From: Verrucomicrobiaceae bacterium UBA2429
Lineage (GTDB): Bacteria; Verrucomicrobiota; Verrucomicrobiia; Verrucomicrobiales; Verrucomicrobiaceae
NCBI GenBank assembly: GCA_002343505.1
Contig: DDQZ01000083.1
Span: 1 to 26,227 of the forward strand
Reading direction: 5' to 3'
Length of the DNA: 26,227 nucleotides
Position 1 is the stretch's first letter. Each line of letters opens with the position of its first letter. Made by a program: the position numbers and the translations under genes. Below the pieces are notes generated by a model that did not search any database, had not been told where the DNA came from, and worked only from the letters and a program-made list of their open reading frames with translations. Shown here piece after piece: positions 1 to 8,823 of the stretch.

Positions 1-1130
1 CCCGCATTCCTCACCCTTTTGAGCGCATACCATCCGCCGCCCGCCACTTCCGCGATGGGGCGCGCGCCCTCCTTGCGCTTCGCGCTGTAGCGTCCCCGGT
101 TCGCCTCGAACACCGTCTCCACAAACTCCTTCCCGCCCAGCACCAATCCCTCCGAAAAATAGCGCACTCGCAGCCGTATCAGTTCGCCCGCAGGCAGTTT
201 GCCTTTCTCTTTGAGCACCGCGCGCGCCTCCTCTGCCGTCACCCCCTTGCGCACCACATCCTCATTCGGCGCATCCCGTACCTCCATGCCTGTGCTGAAC
301 AACAGACAGCGATACGCCTCCGCTCCGCCCTGCTTGCCCCACCCATCCACCGGCTTTCCCGTCACCTTCGCCAAACCCCTCCGCGCCCGCTGGCTGCCGC
401 CCATCGCCTCCCCATACCCGCACCAGCGGTAGTCCTTCGGATCCTTCACCAGCCCCGCGCGCAGCGGATTCAGGTCAATGTAAGCCGCCATGGTGTGGAG
501 CGGCTCGCCTTTGCCCTCCACCAGCACGCTTTTGAAGCGGTCCATCCACAGGGTGCCCTTGCGTCCGCGGCGCTTGTTGAACCAGCGGCTGAAGCGCTCT
601 TTGACCTCCTTCACATACAGCGACAGATCGCAAAACCGCCGCTTGATCCGCTCCAGCTTCGCCGCCGCCAGCGCGTCCATGCCCAGCCGCCGCAGCTCCG
701 CGATCTCCTGGCGCAGCAGGGCGATGAATTCTTTGCTGTAGAGCAGGCGCAAATGCTCAAAGAGCCGCTCCTCGCCCTCCGCCCCGGCAAACCGCTCCAG
801 CCAAATCTCCCGCTTGGGCACTTCAATCAGGGCATGGAAATGATTGCCCATCACACAATAGGTGACCAGCCGCACGCCGCAGAACTCGCTCATTTTCCAG
901 AGCAGGCGCTTGAGGGCCTCCTTCTCGACGTCATCGAAGAAGACCTCGCCGCCGCAGGTGCGTGACATGACATGGTAGGTGTTGGTCTCGAAGACCTCGC
1001 GCCCCAGGATGCGCCTGCGCCCGCCGGACCAGGAGCGCGCGGCAGGGTAGGGAGCCGTCCTGGCGTTGACGCCGACGAGTTGCTTTTCGAGGTCATCGGA
1101 CTGTGAATCAAGGGATTGAGATGGATTCAT
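1..1130 (-). CDS. RAYT-like Y1 (HUH) transposase, C-terminus cut by window edge
   Basis: Single-strand DNA transposase or REP-associated tyrosine transposase of the IS200/Y1 superfamily. Reading begins at the ATG at 1130 and stays open for 376 codons to the window edge, so the C-terminus is missing. Near the start is YHVMSRT (residues 52-58), then the metal-binding HUH motif HFH (97-99) inside CVMGNHFHALIEVP. The candidate catalytic Tyr is Tyr172 (LYVKEV), followed by the family blocks LWMDRFKSVLVE and YIDLNPLRAGLV. It is longer than the roughly 150-200 residues of small RAYTs and carries an extra C-terminal region. The ATG is preceded by cccacc with no Shine-Dalgarno. A TTGCAA hexamer on the minus strand about 60 bases upstream could be a weak -35, but no good -10 goes with it. 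It lies head to head with a truncated cobW relict, so it probably arrived by insertion there. The family call is firm; activity is unknown. Confidence 0.85.
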   Translation of the reverse strand, partial: MNPSQSLDSQSDDLEKQLVGVNARTAPYPAARSWSGGRRRILGREVFETNTYHVMSRTCGGEVFFDDVEKEALKRLLWKMSEFCGVRLVTYCVMGNHFHALIEVPKREIWLERFAGAEGEERLFEHLRLLYSKEFIALLRQEIAELRRLGMDALAAAKLERIKRRFCDLSLYVKEVKERFSRWFNKRRGRKGTLWMDRFKSVLVEGKGEPLHTMAAYIDLNPLRAGLVKDPKDYRWCGYGEAMGGSQRARRGLAKVTGKPVDGWGKQGGAEAYRCLLFSTGMEVRDAPNEDVVRKGVTAEEARAVLKEKGKLPAGELIRLRVRYFSEGLVLGGKEFVETVFEANRGRYSAKRKEGARPIAEVAGGGWYALKRVRNA

Positions 1131-1195
1131 GGTGGGAAAGTGGAGCGGACTTGGGAAGCGGTCAAATACTTTTTGCCTGGCATCTTTATTGCAAC

Positions 1196-1756
1196 AGCGA
1201 GGTGCCGCTCGAAGACGTGCTGGGCACGGGCCTGTTTGCGATGAGTGAGGTGGAGCAAAGCGCGGGCTGGCTGGACTCGCTGGCGGGTCACACGCCTGAG
1301 ACGGAGGAGTATGGCATTGGCAATTTTGTTTACCGGGCACGCAAGCCTTTTCATCCGCTGCGTTTCCACGCTCTGCTGCGTGCTCCGTGGGAGGGGGTGA
1401 TCCGTGTGAAGGGCATGTTTTGGCTGGCTACGCGTATGGAGCTGGCGGGGTATGTGTCTCAGGCGGGCGTGCTGCGGGACACGCGGGCGATGGGCTTTTT
1501 CTGGAGCGCGGTGCCTGAGAGTGAGTGGCCGCAGGATGCGCAGACGCAGAAGGAGATCCGTGCTTTTGTCGAAGGGCCGTATGGTGACCGGCGCACGGAG
1601 TTGGTGATCATCGGGCGTGACATGGACCGCGCGGCATTGACGGCGTTGTTTGATGCGGCGCTGCTCACGGATGAGGAGTTCGCCCAAGGCCAGCAGGCAT
1701 GGGCGAAGCTGGAAGATCCATTCCCCTCCTGGCTGCCTGCGGAGCGTGAGGTGTGA
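1196..1756 (+). pseudogene. CobW/ZigA-type GTPase, C-terminal half only
   Basis: Remnant of a CobW/P47K-family G3E GTPase, a family of zinc or cobalt metallochaperones. Homology starts abruptly at about 1196 with SEVPLEDVLGTGLF. It then follows the CobW C-terminal domain: ETEEYGIGNFVYRARKPFHP, PWEGVIRVKGMFWLATR, GFFWSAVP..EWP, YGDRRTELVIIGRDMD and DPFPSW near the end. The whole N-terminal GTPase domain is absent, including the P-loop, the CxCC metal site and the switch regions; about 60 bases upstream the opposite-strand transposase gene starts. The frame stays open back to 1103, but that stretch does not look like CobW. The 3' end is intact (TGA at 1754). A truncated protein could still be made, but it could not bind GTP. 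The 5' part was most likely lost when the transposase region arrived. Confidence 0.8.
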
Positions 1757-1825
1757 GGCTGTGAATGGCGCGCCTTCCACGGAAAGCCTGCGGCCCTGTT
1801 TGCGCGTGTGCCGTAGGCTGTGGAT

Positions 1826-1909
1826 ATGGAAGATTTGAAAGGCAGACGTTTCGCCGTGATTGGCGCGGGTATGGCAGGTGTGGCTGCGGCGCGTGGACTG
1901 AGCGCGCGC
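1826..1909 (+). pseudogene. FAD/NAD(P)-dependent oxidoreductase, N-terminal 28 codons only
   Basis: The ATG at 1826 opens a sequence that reads GRRFAVIGAGMAGVAAARGL. This is the beta-alpha-beta dinucleotide-binding start (GxGxxG) of amine-oxidase-like FAD proteins. Similarity stops at about 1909, exactly where a tandem 11-base repeat begins, and the continuing frame reads antisense through an IS66-type remnant. No other part of the oxidoreductase is seen in the window. It lies 70 bases downstream of the cobW remnant on the same strand, so the two probably formed an operon before both were broken. The fold assignment is firm for so short a piece; the exact enzyme cannot be named. Confidence 0.7.
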
Positions 1910-1931
1910 ACAAAATGCCAACAAAATGCCA
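1910..1931. repeat. Tandem 11-base duplication at a breakpoint
   Basis: Two perfect head-to-tail copies of acaaaatgcca (1910-1920 and 1921-1931). They sit where the FAD oxidoreductase sequence ends and the IS66-type remnant begins. The duplication may be a scar of insertion or of imprecise excision by slippage. Confidence 0.85.
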
Positions 1932-2176
1932 GGCTTTTTTCCGAGGCTTTTTTTCGGCGAAGCCAGGCGAGCATAGTCACCGCGAGCCCGACGACACTGC
2001 TGAATCCACATGGCGAAAGTCGGGTAATTGAGCCCGAGCAAGCGAGCGAAAGGCCGCCCCTTCATGCCGCTGCGTTCGAACTCATCGAGCAAAGCCTCAC
2101 GCTGAGCGCGCGAGCGGGTCACACGCCCCAGCACATCGCGTTTCAAAATCGCCGTCCCGTCCCGGTTCGTATCCAT
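1932..2176 (-). pseudogene. IS66-type accessory protein (TnpA-like) remnant
   Basis: From the ATG at 2176 the minus strand reads MDTNRDGTAILKRDVLGRV, then RSRAQREALLDEFERSGMKG, FARLLGLNYPTFAMWIQQ and RRARGDYARL. This matches the N-terminal helix-turn-helix region of the small accessory protein that precedes TnpB and the DDE transposase in IS66-like elements of this phylum. After about residue 78 the frame runs into the tandem repeat and then reads antisense through the FAD and cobW remnants, which is why a spurious 349-codon frame exists. No TnpB or transposase gene follows. This is therefore the stub of a decayed or partly excised element. The start codon abuts a perfect palindrome. Confidence 0.65.
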
Positions 2177-2206
2177 AAGTGTCGTAGCCTCCCAGCTACG
2201 ACACTT
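2177..2206. repeat. Perfect 11-bp palindrome next to the IS66 remnant start codon
   Basis: aagtgtcgtag (2177-2187) and ctacgacactt (2196-2206) are perfect inverted repeats around the 8-base loop cctcccag. A further partial copy, gctacgaca, follows at 2211-2219. On the minus strand the hairpin ends exactly where the ATG of the IS66-type remnant begins, so in RNA it would occupy the ribosome-binding region. It may be a REP-like element or an element terminus. The remaining bases to 2344 hold nothing I can identify. Confidence 0.85.
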
Positions 2207-2344
2207 GCTAGCTACGACAATCCCACGGGGCTACGTTTGACGGATACAACACGAACAAAGAAAGCAAAATCTGAACTGCAACATCCAGATGGGATAACAG
2301 CGTGTTTGTCCACTTTGCAGCCAGTGCCGGAAACGCATGCAAGC

Positions 2345-5300
2345 TCAGCGCATCACCGCGCCTTCCGGGCAGACGAGGGCGAGGTAGGCGGCGACGCGGG
2401 CGCGGGCGGCGGTTTCGGCGGCGGGTATGGCATTGACTGCCTGCAAGATGAGAGAGCGAGTGCCGCGCGTCATTTCTCCGGCGCAGAAGAGGGTGTTGAG
2501 GTGGTCCACGAGGCGCTCGGGCTGGGCGGCGAGCGCGCGCTCGCGGCTGAGGTCTATGGGGAAGCGGTATTCCTCCCAGTAACTGAAGCCCTCCATCACC
2601 ATCTGCCAGAGGCGGTTGGGGAAGGAGATGGAGGAATAGCTGTCAGTGATTTGGAAAACGGGGCCGGCTTTGCCCTGCTGGGTGAGCAGTCCGGGGGCGC
2701 GGTAGTCGGGGCGGTAGAAATTGAAGACGCTGGGGGAGTAGCCGGGCTCCTGGCGGCTGTCATTGTAGAAGTCGTTCCAGTCCCACCAGAGGAGGTCCGG
2801 CACCTGCTTCATGCCAAAGGCACGGCCAAGGGCGATGGCGCGGATGACGGGTTCCTTGAGCCGGCCATAGTCGGCGGGACGGCTGGGGCCGCGCGCTTCG
2901 GGGTCGAGCAGGATGGCCCGGACGACGGAGAATAGATTGCCGCGCTGGCCGTAGTCGTCACTGGTGAAGACAGTGGCGACGCGTGCGACATAGGCGGGAG
3001 TGGGATTGTCAGTGACGAGGAACTGGATGAGCTGGCGGCTGACAAATGGGGCGGTGTTGGGGTGCTCGAAGAGATGGCGGATGGCGTCCTGGATGTCGCG
3101 CATGGCCTCGGCGTGAGTGGGGGCGCGGGCGGGGATGACGAAGCCGTCGAGCAGGGTCTTTTTTCCGAAGTCGTGGCGGTCGGCATGCATGGTCATGGGT
3201 GTGGCGTAATCGGTCTCCGTCCAGCCGCCGCCGCCCCAGTAATGGCCGCCGAACCAGAGACCGGTCAGCACACGGGCGAGCTGGGTGATCTCGGCATTGG
3301 AGTAGGTGGGGATGGGCTGGCCCTGGCTGTCGAGCTGGCGGGTGCCGTCAGGATTCAGCCGCCACAGGCCGATGGTGAAGAGCTGCATGACCTCGCGGGC
3401 GTAGTTTTCGTCCGGATACTGGTTGATCTCCGGGCGGGCTTTTTGATTGCCGACATGGCTGAGGTAACGGCCCATGACGGGGTGGAGTGTGACCTCCATG
3501 AGGATGTCATGGTAACTGCCAAAGGCGTGGCGGACGAAGATGTCGTAATAGTCGGCCATGCCGAGGCAGCGGTTCTCCAGATTGGCATCGCGTCGGGAGG
3601 TGACGAGGATTTGGGAAAGGGCGAAGGCCACGCGCTGGCGGAGCTGGTCCGGCCCCTGAATGGCGGCGCGGGCGAAGGCGGTCTTCATGTTGCCGCCGAA
3701 GAGGAAGGGATCGCGGTCCTCCCCGGCGACGACCTCGCTGCGGATGTAGTTTGGATTCGCGCGCTGTGTCATCATGTCCTGCCAGATGCTGCGGATGTAA
3801 GTGGAGTGCAGGGTGGGCGGGGCGTTGTTCAACTGATCCAATATCCAGCCATCAATGGTTAAATCCTGGACACGGTCAATGTCCTCCGGTGTGGGACCGA
3901 AGCTGGCCTGCATGAGGAAGCGCGCGGCCTGGGCGCGGGAGACTGTGCCCGGGCCGCCTCCGCTGCCAAGGGGGAAGCCGCCTTCGGGGGTGGCGCCGTG
4001 GAGTCTTTCGAGGAGGCTGACGAGATCGCCGCTGAGGTTGGTGTCCGGCTGGCCGTCTCCATTGCTATCCACTGGCGCCGGGGCGCGGGTGCTGTCTGCG
4101 GAGAGGCGGTCGGAACCGAGAACGTTCACCTCGGCCCAGTCGCTGACGCCGTCGCCATCGGTGTCGAGATCGGTGACAGTGGCTTTGAAAAAGCGGGGCG
4201 CGGTGCCCGATAGCGCCGCCGCCACGGTCTGGCGGTATTCATTGCCGAAGGCGAGCGGCACGCCGGGCGCGGGTGTCCAGGTGGCGGGGGAGAGGCTGTC
4301 ATTTTGCCAGAGGCGGTGGTGCTTGAGAGCGACCAGGGGCCAGGTGACGACGAGGTCGGAGCCGGCGCGGGTGGTGTCCACCCAGAGGCGGGAGTAGGGA
4401 TCAAAAGGATCAGTGCCGGCGGCGGCCTCGTCGGCATTGCTCATGCCGTCGCCATCGTCGTCGTCGAGGGCGGCGAGATCGAACCGGCCGAGCCAGAGTT
4501 CCCAGGCGTCGGGGATGCCGTTGCCATTGTAGTCCGCTGCGGCACCCGGAGGCGGGCCGTGATACCAGGGCGGCAGGCTGTAGCCGTTCAGAGGATCGGT
4601 GCCGGCTGCGACTTCGACACCATCAGGCGCGCCGTCGCCGTCGCTGTCGGCCTCGAGCGGAAGGGTGCCGGCGAGGAATTCCTGGAGGTTGGTGAGGCCG
4701 TCGTTGTCGGCGTCGAGTGCGGCATCTGCCGGGTCGTTGTAGAGCAAATCGTTGAAGTCGGTTATGCCGTCGTTGTCGCTGTCTTTCCAATAGAGATAAG
4801 CCTCTGACTCATCCAGACGCCAGGGGCTGATGAAGACGCGGACGCCGTCGTTTTGATAGAGGCTGTAAACTCCTGGAGCGCCGCTTTGATCCTGCCAGGA
4901 GGCGCTGTTGTTGTGGACGTTCAAGGCGAGAGCGCAACCGGCAAAGGTGGTGCTGGCGACGGTGGTGTTGGTGTCCTGGTTGAAGATGGAGAAGGTGAAG
5001 GTCCAGTTCGTGCGCGAGCCGGGGCTGCTGCCCTCGATGCGGAAGCGCAGGCGGTCGCTCATGTCCACGGAGCCGTGACCGCTGAAGCCGAGCGCGGGAG
5101 CGAGGTCAGTCGGCGGCTCATTCCAGTCACTCTCCCAGATGTCCCAACTGTTATTGTCCGGGTGGCTGAAGGCGGACTCGTAGTTCGAGTAAAAGTGGCG
5201 CGTGACACGGCCGGAGACGACGCGCAAGGCCACCCAGAAGGCGTCTTGATTCGGGAAGGCGGAGTTCCGCAGGGTGAGGCGCAGCAGGGCGTCATCGCCC

Positions 5301-7402
5301 CATTGCAGGCCGCTTTGATGCCCGCGCGTGTGGTCCCAGATGACCTGCACGTTTTCCACCTGCCAAAGGAAGGTGCGCGGCGAGGTTGTGACCTGGGGGA
5401 GAAAGGTGGCGGTGTCCGGCAGGTGAGGGTCGCGACCGAGGCGTATCTCCTCGGCGTCGTCCATGCCATCGCCGTCGCTATCAGCCATGACGGGATTGGT
5501 GGGATGGGGGAGGTGGGCGATTTCCTCACCATCACTGAGACCATCGCCATCCGTGTCGGCGATGAGCGGGTTGGAGCCGGTGTTCAAATGGCTGAAAAAA
5601 ACGCCGGTGTTTCTTTCGACATTGTCGGTGAGACCGTCGCCGTCGGTGTCGGGGTTGTGCGGGTCGGTGCCGCGGGCGTATTCGCCGGAGTTGGAAAGGC
5701 CGTCGCCGTCAGGGTCGAGGGCGGCGTCATTGAGGTCGGGCCGCAGGCGGTGGGTGAGTTCCCAGGAGTCGGTCATGCCGTCGCCGTCGGAGTCGGTGGC
5801 GCTGTCCACGATCTGGATGCCGTGGATGCCGAGTTCGTGATTGTCGTGGGGAAAGAGCTTCACGCTGGCGGTGGCGCCGGTGACATTGCGCCAGCGGATG
5901 GCATTGCCGCGCCAGGGCTTGGCGGGAGTGGAGCCGTGCGGCTCGGTGAAGCGCGTCTCCGGCGGGCGGCTGCCGGTGATGAACCAGCGGTCGGTGGCGG
6001 GCTGGTCATTGAGGCGGGCATAGCCCACCGCGCCGTCATAATTGCCGCCCGCGTAAAGAATGACATCGTAGCCGGCGAAAGGGATGCCGCCGATGGTGAC
6101 GGAGGCGGGCGTGGAGTCACTCACGACGAGGTAGGCGTCCATGATCATCCGGTCAGGCGCGCCGGTGTTGCCATTGATCCACACATGGTTCGGGGATGTC
6201 CAGGCCAGGGTCATGGTGGTGGGCGCGCCGGCGCTGTTGACCAGCACACCCTGCTGCGGGGACTCAATGTGCATGGTGTTGCCTGAGGTCGTGTTCCAGC
6301 TCGTGAGCGGCATCGTGTTGTTCCAATGAAGCTGGGGCGCGAGACCGGCGGGGGCCAGCCAGGGCAGGGCGTTGTGGGGATTGACATCGGAGACGAAATT
6401 CACCGCCACAGCGTCGGGGAAGACGGGCGGCGTGCTGGCGGCGCTCATGGCATCGTGCCCCGTGCGCAGCTCCCAGGCATCAGGCGCGCCATCGGCATCG
6501 GAGTCGGCAAGGAGTGGGCTGGTGTGATGCGTCAGCCATTCATCGCCGTCGGAGAGCGTGTCGCCATCGGTGTCGGCGAGGAGGGGATTCGTGCCGAGTT
6601 CGGAAATGCCGGCATGGACGCCGGTGTTCGTCTCCACCGCGTCGGAAAGGCCGTCGCCGTCCGTGTCGGCGAGGCGGGGGTTGGTTCCGCGCGCGAACTC
6701 CTGGAGATGGGTGAGATCGTCGCCATCGAGGTCGAGCGCGGCATCGGCGGGGTTGGTATCGCTCAGGCCGTGGGTCTCCTCCCACCAGCGCGGCAGTCCG
6801 TCGCTGTCGGCATCGAGGGTGGCCGTGGGATCAATCTCGAAAGCCAGCGCGTCAATGTGAACCCAGCCATCGGCGCTGCCGCCGGAGCGGATGACCTCGA
6901 TCGTATTGGCACCCGTGTTTGGCGTGGCATCAGCCTCGACGACAAGCGCTCCGTATGTGGAGGCGGTCCGCGTGCCGATCACCGCGCCGTTGAGCTTCAC
7001 CGTGAACTCGTGCGTGCCATATCCACGATCCGCCGGCGTGCCTCCCCAGCAATGATGGAGGATGAACCGCACCCGCGCGGCCCCCGCGGCCTGCCCGGCG
7101 CTGAGCATGAAATGGTAGCGCTGGCTGGCGGAATTGTCGCCGCTGGCCAGGGCATTGTCCGCCTGATTCACCGGCTCGGCAGCGGCCACGACTCCCACGG
7201 GATCGGAGTAGTCCCCGGCAAAGTAATAGTCGTCATCCAGAACCGAGGCGCTGCCCGGAGATGGAAAAATGCCCCAGACTGAGCCAAACCCGTTCGGAGT
7301 CCCGTCATGAACCCCCAGTGTCCACACCGTGGCAAACTCCGCGCGCAAGGCCGCCGGCAGCAGCAGGCAGAGGCATGACAGTAAACGCACGGCAAAAAAC
7401 AT
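2345..7402 (-). CDS. Secreted DUF1800 protein with thrombospondin type 3 repeats
   Basis: Very large exported protein, 1685 residues from the chosen ATG at 7402. This start gives a clean signal peptide, [21 protein letters not shown], before EFATVW; an in-frame ATG at 7456 would add 18 residues ahead of it. Residues about 20-190 look like a beta-sandwich of carbohydrate-binding type. Calcium-binding thrombospondin type 3 repeats (DxDxDG, as in DTDGDGLSD) lie at about 190-315, 530-660 and 870-1005, with a further unit near 1080, separated by other beta-rich regions. From about 1150 to the end is a DUF1800 domain: [58 protein letters not shown], and the typical tail [17 protein letters not shown]. 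The function of DUF1800 is unknown. Its usual partner, a DUF1501 gene, is absent downstream, where the mobile-element scar lies. Confidence 0.9.
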   Translation of the reverse strand: MFFAVRLLSCLCLLLPAALRAEFATVWTLGVHDGTPNGFGSVWGIFPSPGSASVLDDDYYFAGDYSDPVGVVAAAEPVNQADNALASGDNSASQRYHFMLSAGQAAGAARVRFILHHCWGGTPADRGYGTHEFTVKLNGAVIGTRTASTYGALVVEADATPNTGANTIEVIRSGGSADGWVHIDALAFEIDPTATLDADSDGLPRWWEETHGLSDTNPADAALDLDGDDLTHLQEFARGTNPRLADTDGDGLSDAVETNTGVHAGISELGTNPLLADTDGDTLSDGDEWLTHHTSPLLADSDADGAPDAWELRTGHDAMSAASTPPVFPDAVAVNFVSDVNPHNALPWLAPAGLAPQLHWNNTMPLTSWNTTSGNTMHIESPQQGVLVNSAGAPTTMTLAWTSPNHVWINGNTGAPDRMIMDAYLVVSDSTPASVTIGGIPFAGYDVILYAGGNYDGAVGYARLNDQPATDRWFITGSRPPETRFTEPHGSTPAKPWRGNAIRWRNVTGATASVKLFPHDNHELGIHGIQIVDSATDSDGDGMTDSWELTHRLRPDLNDAALDPDGDGLSNSGEYARGTDPHNPDTDGDGLTDNVERNTGVFFSHLNTGSNPLIADTDGDGLSDGEEIAHLPHPTNPVMADSDGDGMDDAEEIRLGRDPHLPDTATFLPQVTTSPRTFLWQVENVQVIWDHTRGHQSGLQWGDDALLRLTLRNSAFPNQDAFWVALRVVSGRVTRHFYSNYESAFSHPDNNSWDIWESDWNEPPTDLAPALGFSGHGSVDMSDRLRFRIEGSSPGSRTNWTFTFSIFNQDTNTTVASTTFAGCALALNVHNNSASWQDQSGAPGVYSLYQNDGVRVFISPWRLDESEAYLYWKDSDNDGITDFNDLLYNDPADAALDADNDGLTNLQEFLAGTLPLEADSDGDGAPDGVEVAAGTDPLNGYSLPPWYHGPPPGAAADYNGNGIPDAWELWLGRFDLAALDDDDGDGMSNADEAAAGTDPFDPYSRLWVDTTRAGSDLVVTWPLVALKHHRLWQNDSLSPATWTPAPGVPLAFGNEYRQTVAAALSGTAPRFFKATVTDLDTDGDGVSDWAEVNVLGSDRLSADSTRAPAPVDSNGDGQPDTNLSGDLVSLLERLHGATPEGGFPLGSGGGPGTVSRAQAARFLMQASFGPTPEDIDRVQDLTIDGWILDQLNNAPPTLHSTYIRSIWQDMMTQRANPNYIRSEVVAGEDRDPFLFGGNMKTAFARAAIQGPDQLRQRVAFALSQILVTSRRDANLENRCLGMADYYDIFVRHAFGSYHDILMEVTLHPVMGRYLSHVGNQKARPEINQYPDENYAREVMQLFTIGLWRLNPDGTRQLDSQGQPIPTYSNAEITQLARVLTGLWFGGHYWGGGGWTETDYATPMTMHADRHDFGKKTLLDGFVIPARAPTHAEAMRDIQDAIRHLFEHPNTAPFVSRQLIQFLVTDNPTPAYVARVATVFTSDDYGQRGNLFSVVRAILLDPEARGPSRPADYGRLKEPVIRAIALGRAFGMKQVPDLLWWDWNDFYNDSRQEPGYSPSVFNFYRPDYRAPGLLTQQGKAGPVFQITDSYSSISFPNRLWQMVMEGFSYWEEYRFPIDLSRERALAAQPERLVDHLNTLFCAGEMTRGTRSLILQAVNAIPAAETAARARVAAYLALVCPEGAVMR

Positions 7403-7474
7403 GACTGCCGGAGTGTAAATCCCCGGCGCCAGCGCGGCGACTTTTTTCAGCGGCATCCTGTAGGCCGCCGCAAA

Positions 7475-7500
7475 AGTCGAAATTCGAGTTTCGAAGTTCC
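7475..7500 (-). repeat. NFEFRISDF-type repeat, copy A (intergenic)
   Basis: AT-richer tract in the leader between the divergent DUF1800 and cysteine desulfurase genes. Read on the minus strand in the relevant frame it gives NFETRISTF, the same peptide pattern as copies B (13209-13245) and C (16263-16296). It is made of overlapping ttcgaa/aattcga words, so both strands look alike. It lies upstream of the preferred DUF1800 start, so it is probably untranslated here. Confidence 0.7.
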
Positions 7501-7557
7501 CCCATCAGCGCCCATTGTGATCGCGGAGCGTCTCCAGCACCTCTCAGACTCTGCCCC

Positions 7558-8793
7558 ATGCCAGCACCCGCCAGCCCCAGCTTCCCAGATTTCCGCGCCG
7601 ACTTCCCCATCCTCGGCCAGCAGGTCCACGGGCACCCGCTCATCTATTTTGACAACGCCGCCACCAGCCAGAAGCCGCGCCAGGTCATCGAGGCCCTCAT
7701 CCGCTACTACGAGCGGGACAACGCCAACGTCCACCGCGGCCTGCACGAGCTGAGCATGAGGGCCACCGACGCCTTCGAGGCGGCGCGCGCGCGCGCGGCC
7801 CGTTTCATCGGCGCGGCGAGCCCCGACGAGATCATCTTCACGCGCGGCACCACCGAGGGTGTGAACCTCGCCGCTCAAGCCTGGTGCGCGCGCCACTTGC
7901 AGCCGGGGGATGTGATCCTCACCACCGGCATGGAGCACCACAGCAACCTTGTGCCCTGGCAGCTCGCCGCCCAGCGCAACCGCGCCAGCCTGCGCCACAT
8001 CCCCGTGCTTGATGACGGCACGCTCGACATGGACGCGCTCGACTCGCTGCTCGACGGCCCGGTCAGGCTCCTCGCCTTCGTCCATGTCTCGAACTCTCTC
8101 GGCACCATCAACCCCGCCCGCGAGATCTGCGCCCGCGCCCGCGCGCTCGGCATCACCACTTTTCTGGACGGCGCTCAGGCCGCAGGGCACATGCCCGTGG
8201 ATGTGCGCGGGATCGGCTGCGATTTCTACGCCTTCTCCGGCCACAAAATGTGCGCCCCCACCGGCATCGGCGTCCTCTACACGCGGCTGGAGGTCTTGGA
8301 GGAAATGCCACCCTGGCAGGGCGGCGGCGAGATGATCCTCAGCGTGGCCCTCGACAGCAGCACCTACAAAGCGCCGCCCGCGCGCTTCGAGGCCGGCACC
8401 CCCGACATCGCCGGAGCCATCGGCCTGGCGGCGGCGATGGACTACCTCGATGGCATCGGGCTGGAGGCCATCCAGGCGCATGGCGAGGCGCTCACCCGCC
8501 GCGCCTGGGACGGCTTGAGCGCGCTGCCCGGCATCCGCCTGCTCGGCCCGCGCCAGTCGCGCGCGCCGCTGGCCGCCTTCACGCTCGACTGCGCGCATCC
8601 GCATGACCTCGTCGAGTATGCGAACACCCGGGGCCTGGCCCTGCGCGGCGGCCACCACTGCACTCAGCCGCTGATGAGGCGCTTCAAAGTCCCCGGCACC
8701 AGCCGCGCCAGTTTTTATTTCTACAACACGGAGCAGGAGGTGGACGCCATGCTCGGCATCCTGCGCCAGGCGGTGGAGTTTTTTGGCGGATGA
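7558..8793 (+). CDS. sufS: Cysteine desulfurase, SufS/CsdA group
   Basis: PLP enzyme of 411 residues that takes sulfur from L-cysteine, leaving alanine and an enzyme persulfide for Fe-S cluster or other sulfur pathways in the cytoplasm. The length matches the SufS/CsdA group. Visible motifs are YFDNAATSQKP, NVHRGLHELSMRAT, TRGTTEGVNL, MEHHSNLVPW, DGAQAAGHMPVDV, the PLP-binding Lys230 in FSGHKMCAPTGIGVLY, FEAGTPDIAGAIGL, and the persulfide Cys368 in RGGHHCTQPLM. All catalytic residues are present. The ATG follows tgcccc and has no Shine-Dalgarno. The neighbours are a divergent DUF1800 gene and a convergent oxidoreductase; no sufBCD, sufE or sufU lies in the window, so it stands alone. SufS and CsdA cannot be separated by sequence alone here. 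Confidence 0.93.
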   Translation: MPAPASPSFPDFRADFPILGQQVHGHPLIYFDNAATSQKPRQVIEALIRYYERDNANVHRGLHELSMRATDAFEAARARAARFIGAASPDEIIFTRGTTEGVNLAAQAWCARHLQPGDVILTTGMEHHSNLVPWQLAAQRNRASLRHIPVLDDGTLDMDALDSLLDGPVRLLAFVHVSNSLGTINPAREICARARALGITTFLDGAQAAGHMPVDVRGIGCDFYAFSGHKMCAPTGIGVLYTRLEVLEEMPPWQGGGEMILSVALDSSTYKAPPARFEAGTPDIAGAIGLAAAMDYLDGIGLEAIQAHGEALTRRAWDGLSALPGIRLLGPRQSRAPLAAFTLDCAHPHDLVEYANTRGLALRGGHHCTQPLMRRFKVPGTSRASFYFYNTEQEVDAMLGILRQAVEFFGG

Positions 8794-8799
8794 GACGGC

Positions 8800-8817
8800 G
8801 CCCGCCTCAGCGCGGGC
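8800..8817. terminator. Short GC hairpin between convergent genes
   Basis: gcccgc (8800-8805) pairs perfectly with gcgggc (8812-8817) around a 6-base loop. It sits between the stop codons of sufS (8793) and the convergent oxidoreductase gene (8824). There is no T-run on either side, so intrinsic termination is uncertain; it may only protect 3' ends. Confidence 0.35.
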
Positions 8818-8823
8818 CGGGGG

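Noticed and set aside
1127..2176. 349-codon minus-strand open frame as one gene
   Set aside because: Only about the first 80 codons resemble a protein family (IS66 accessory protein). The rest is antisense to the FAD and CobW remnants.
4853..6286. 477-codon plus-strand open frame rich in Val, Gly and Ala
   Set aside because: Antisense to the DUF1800 gene; the repeated VAVGV-like peptides are the complement of the DGDG calcium repeats.
4390..6830. Repeated gccgtcgccgtc-like words as a DNA repeat or CRISPR-like array
   Set aside because: They are the complement of codons for DxDGDG calcium-binding repeats, irregularly spaced, without conserved repeats and spacers.
7447..8658. 403-codon minus-strand open frame
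   Set aside because: Antisense to the well-supported cysteine desulfurase gene; no recognisable domain.
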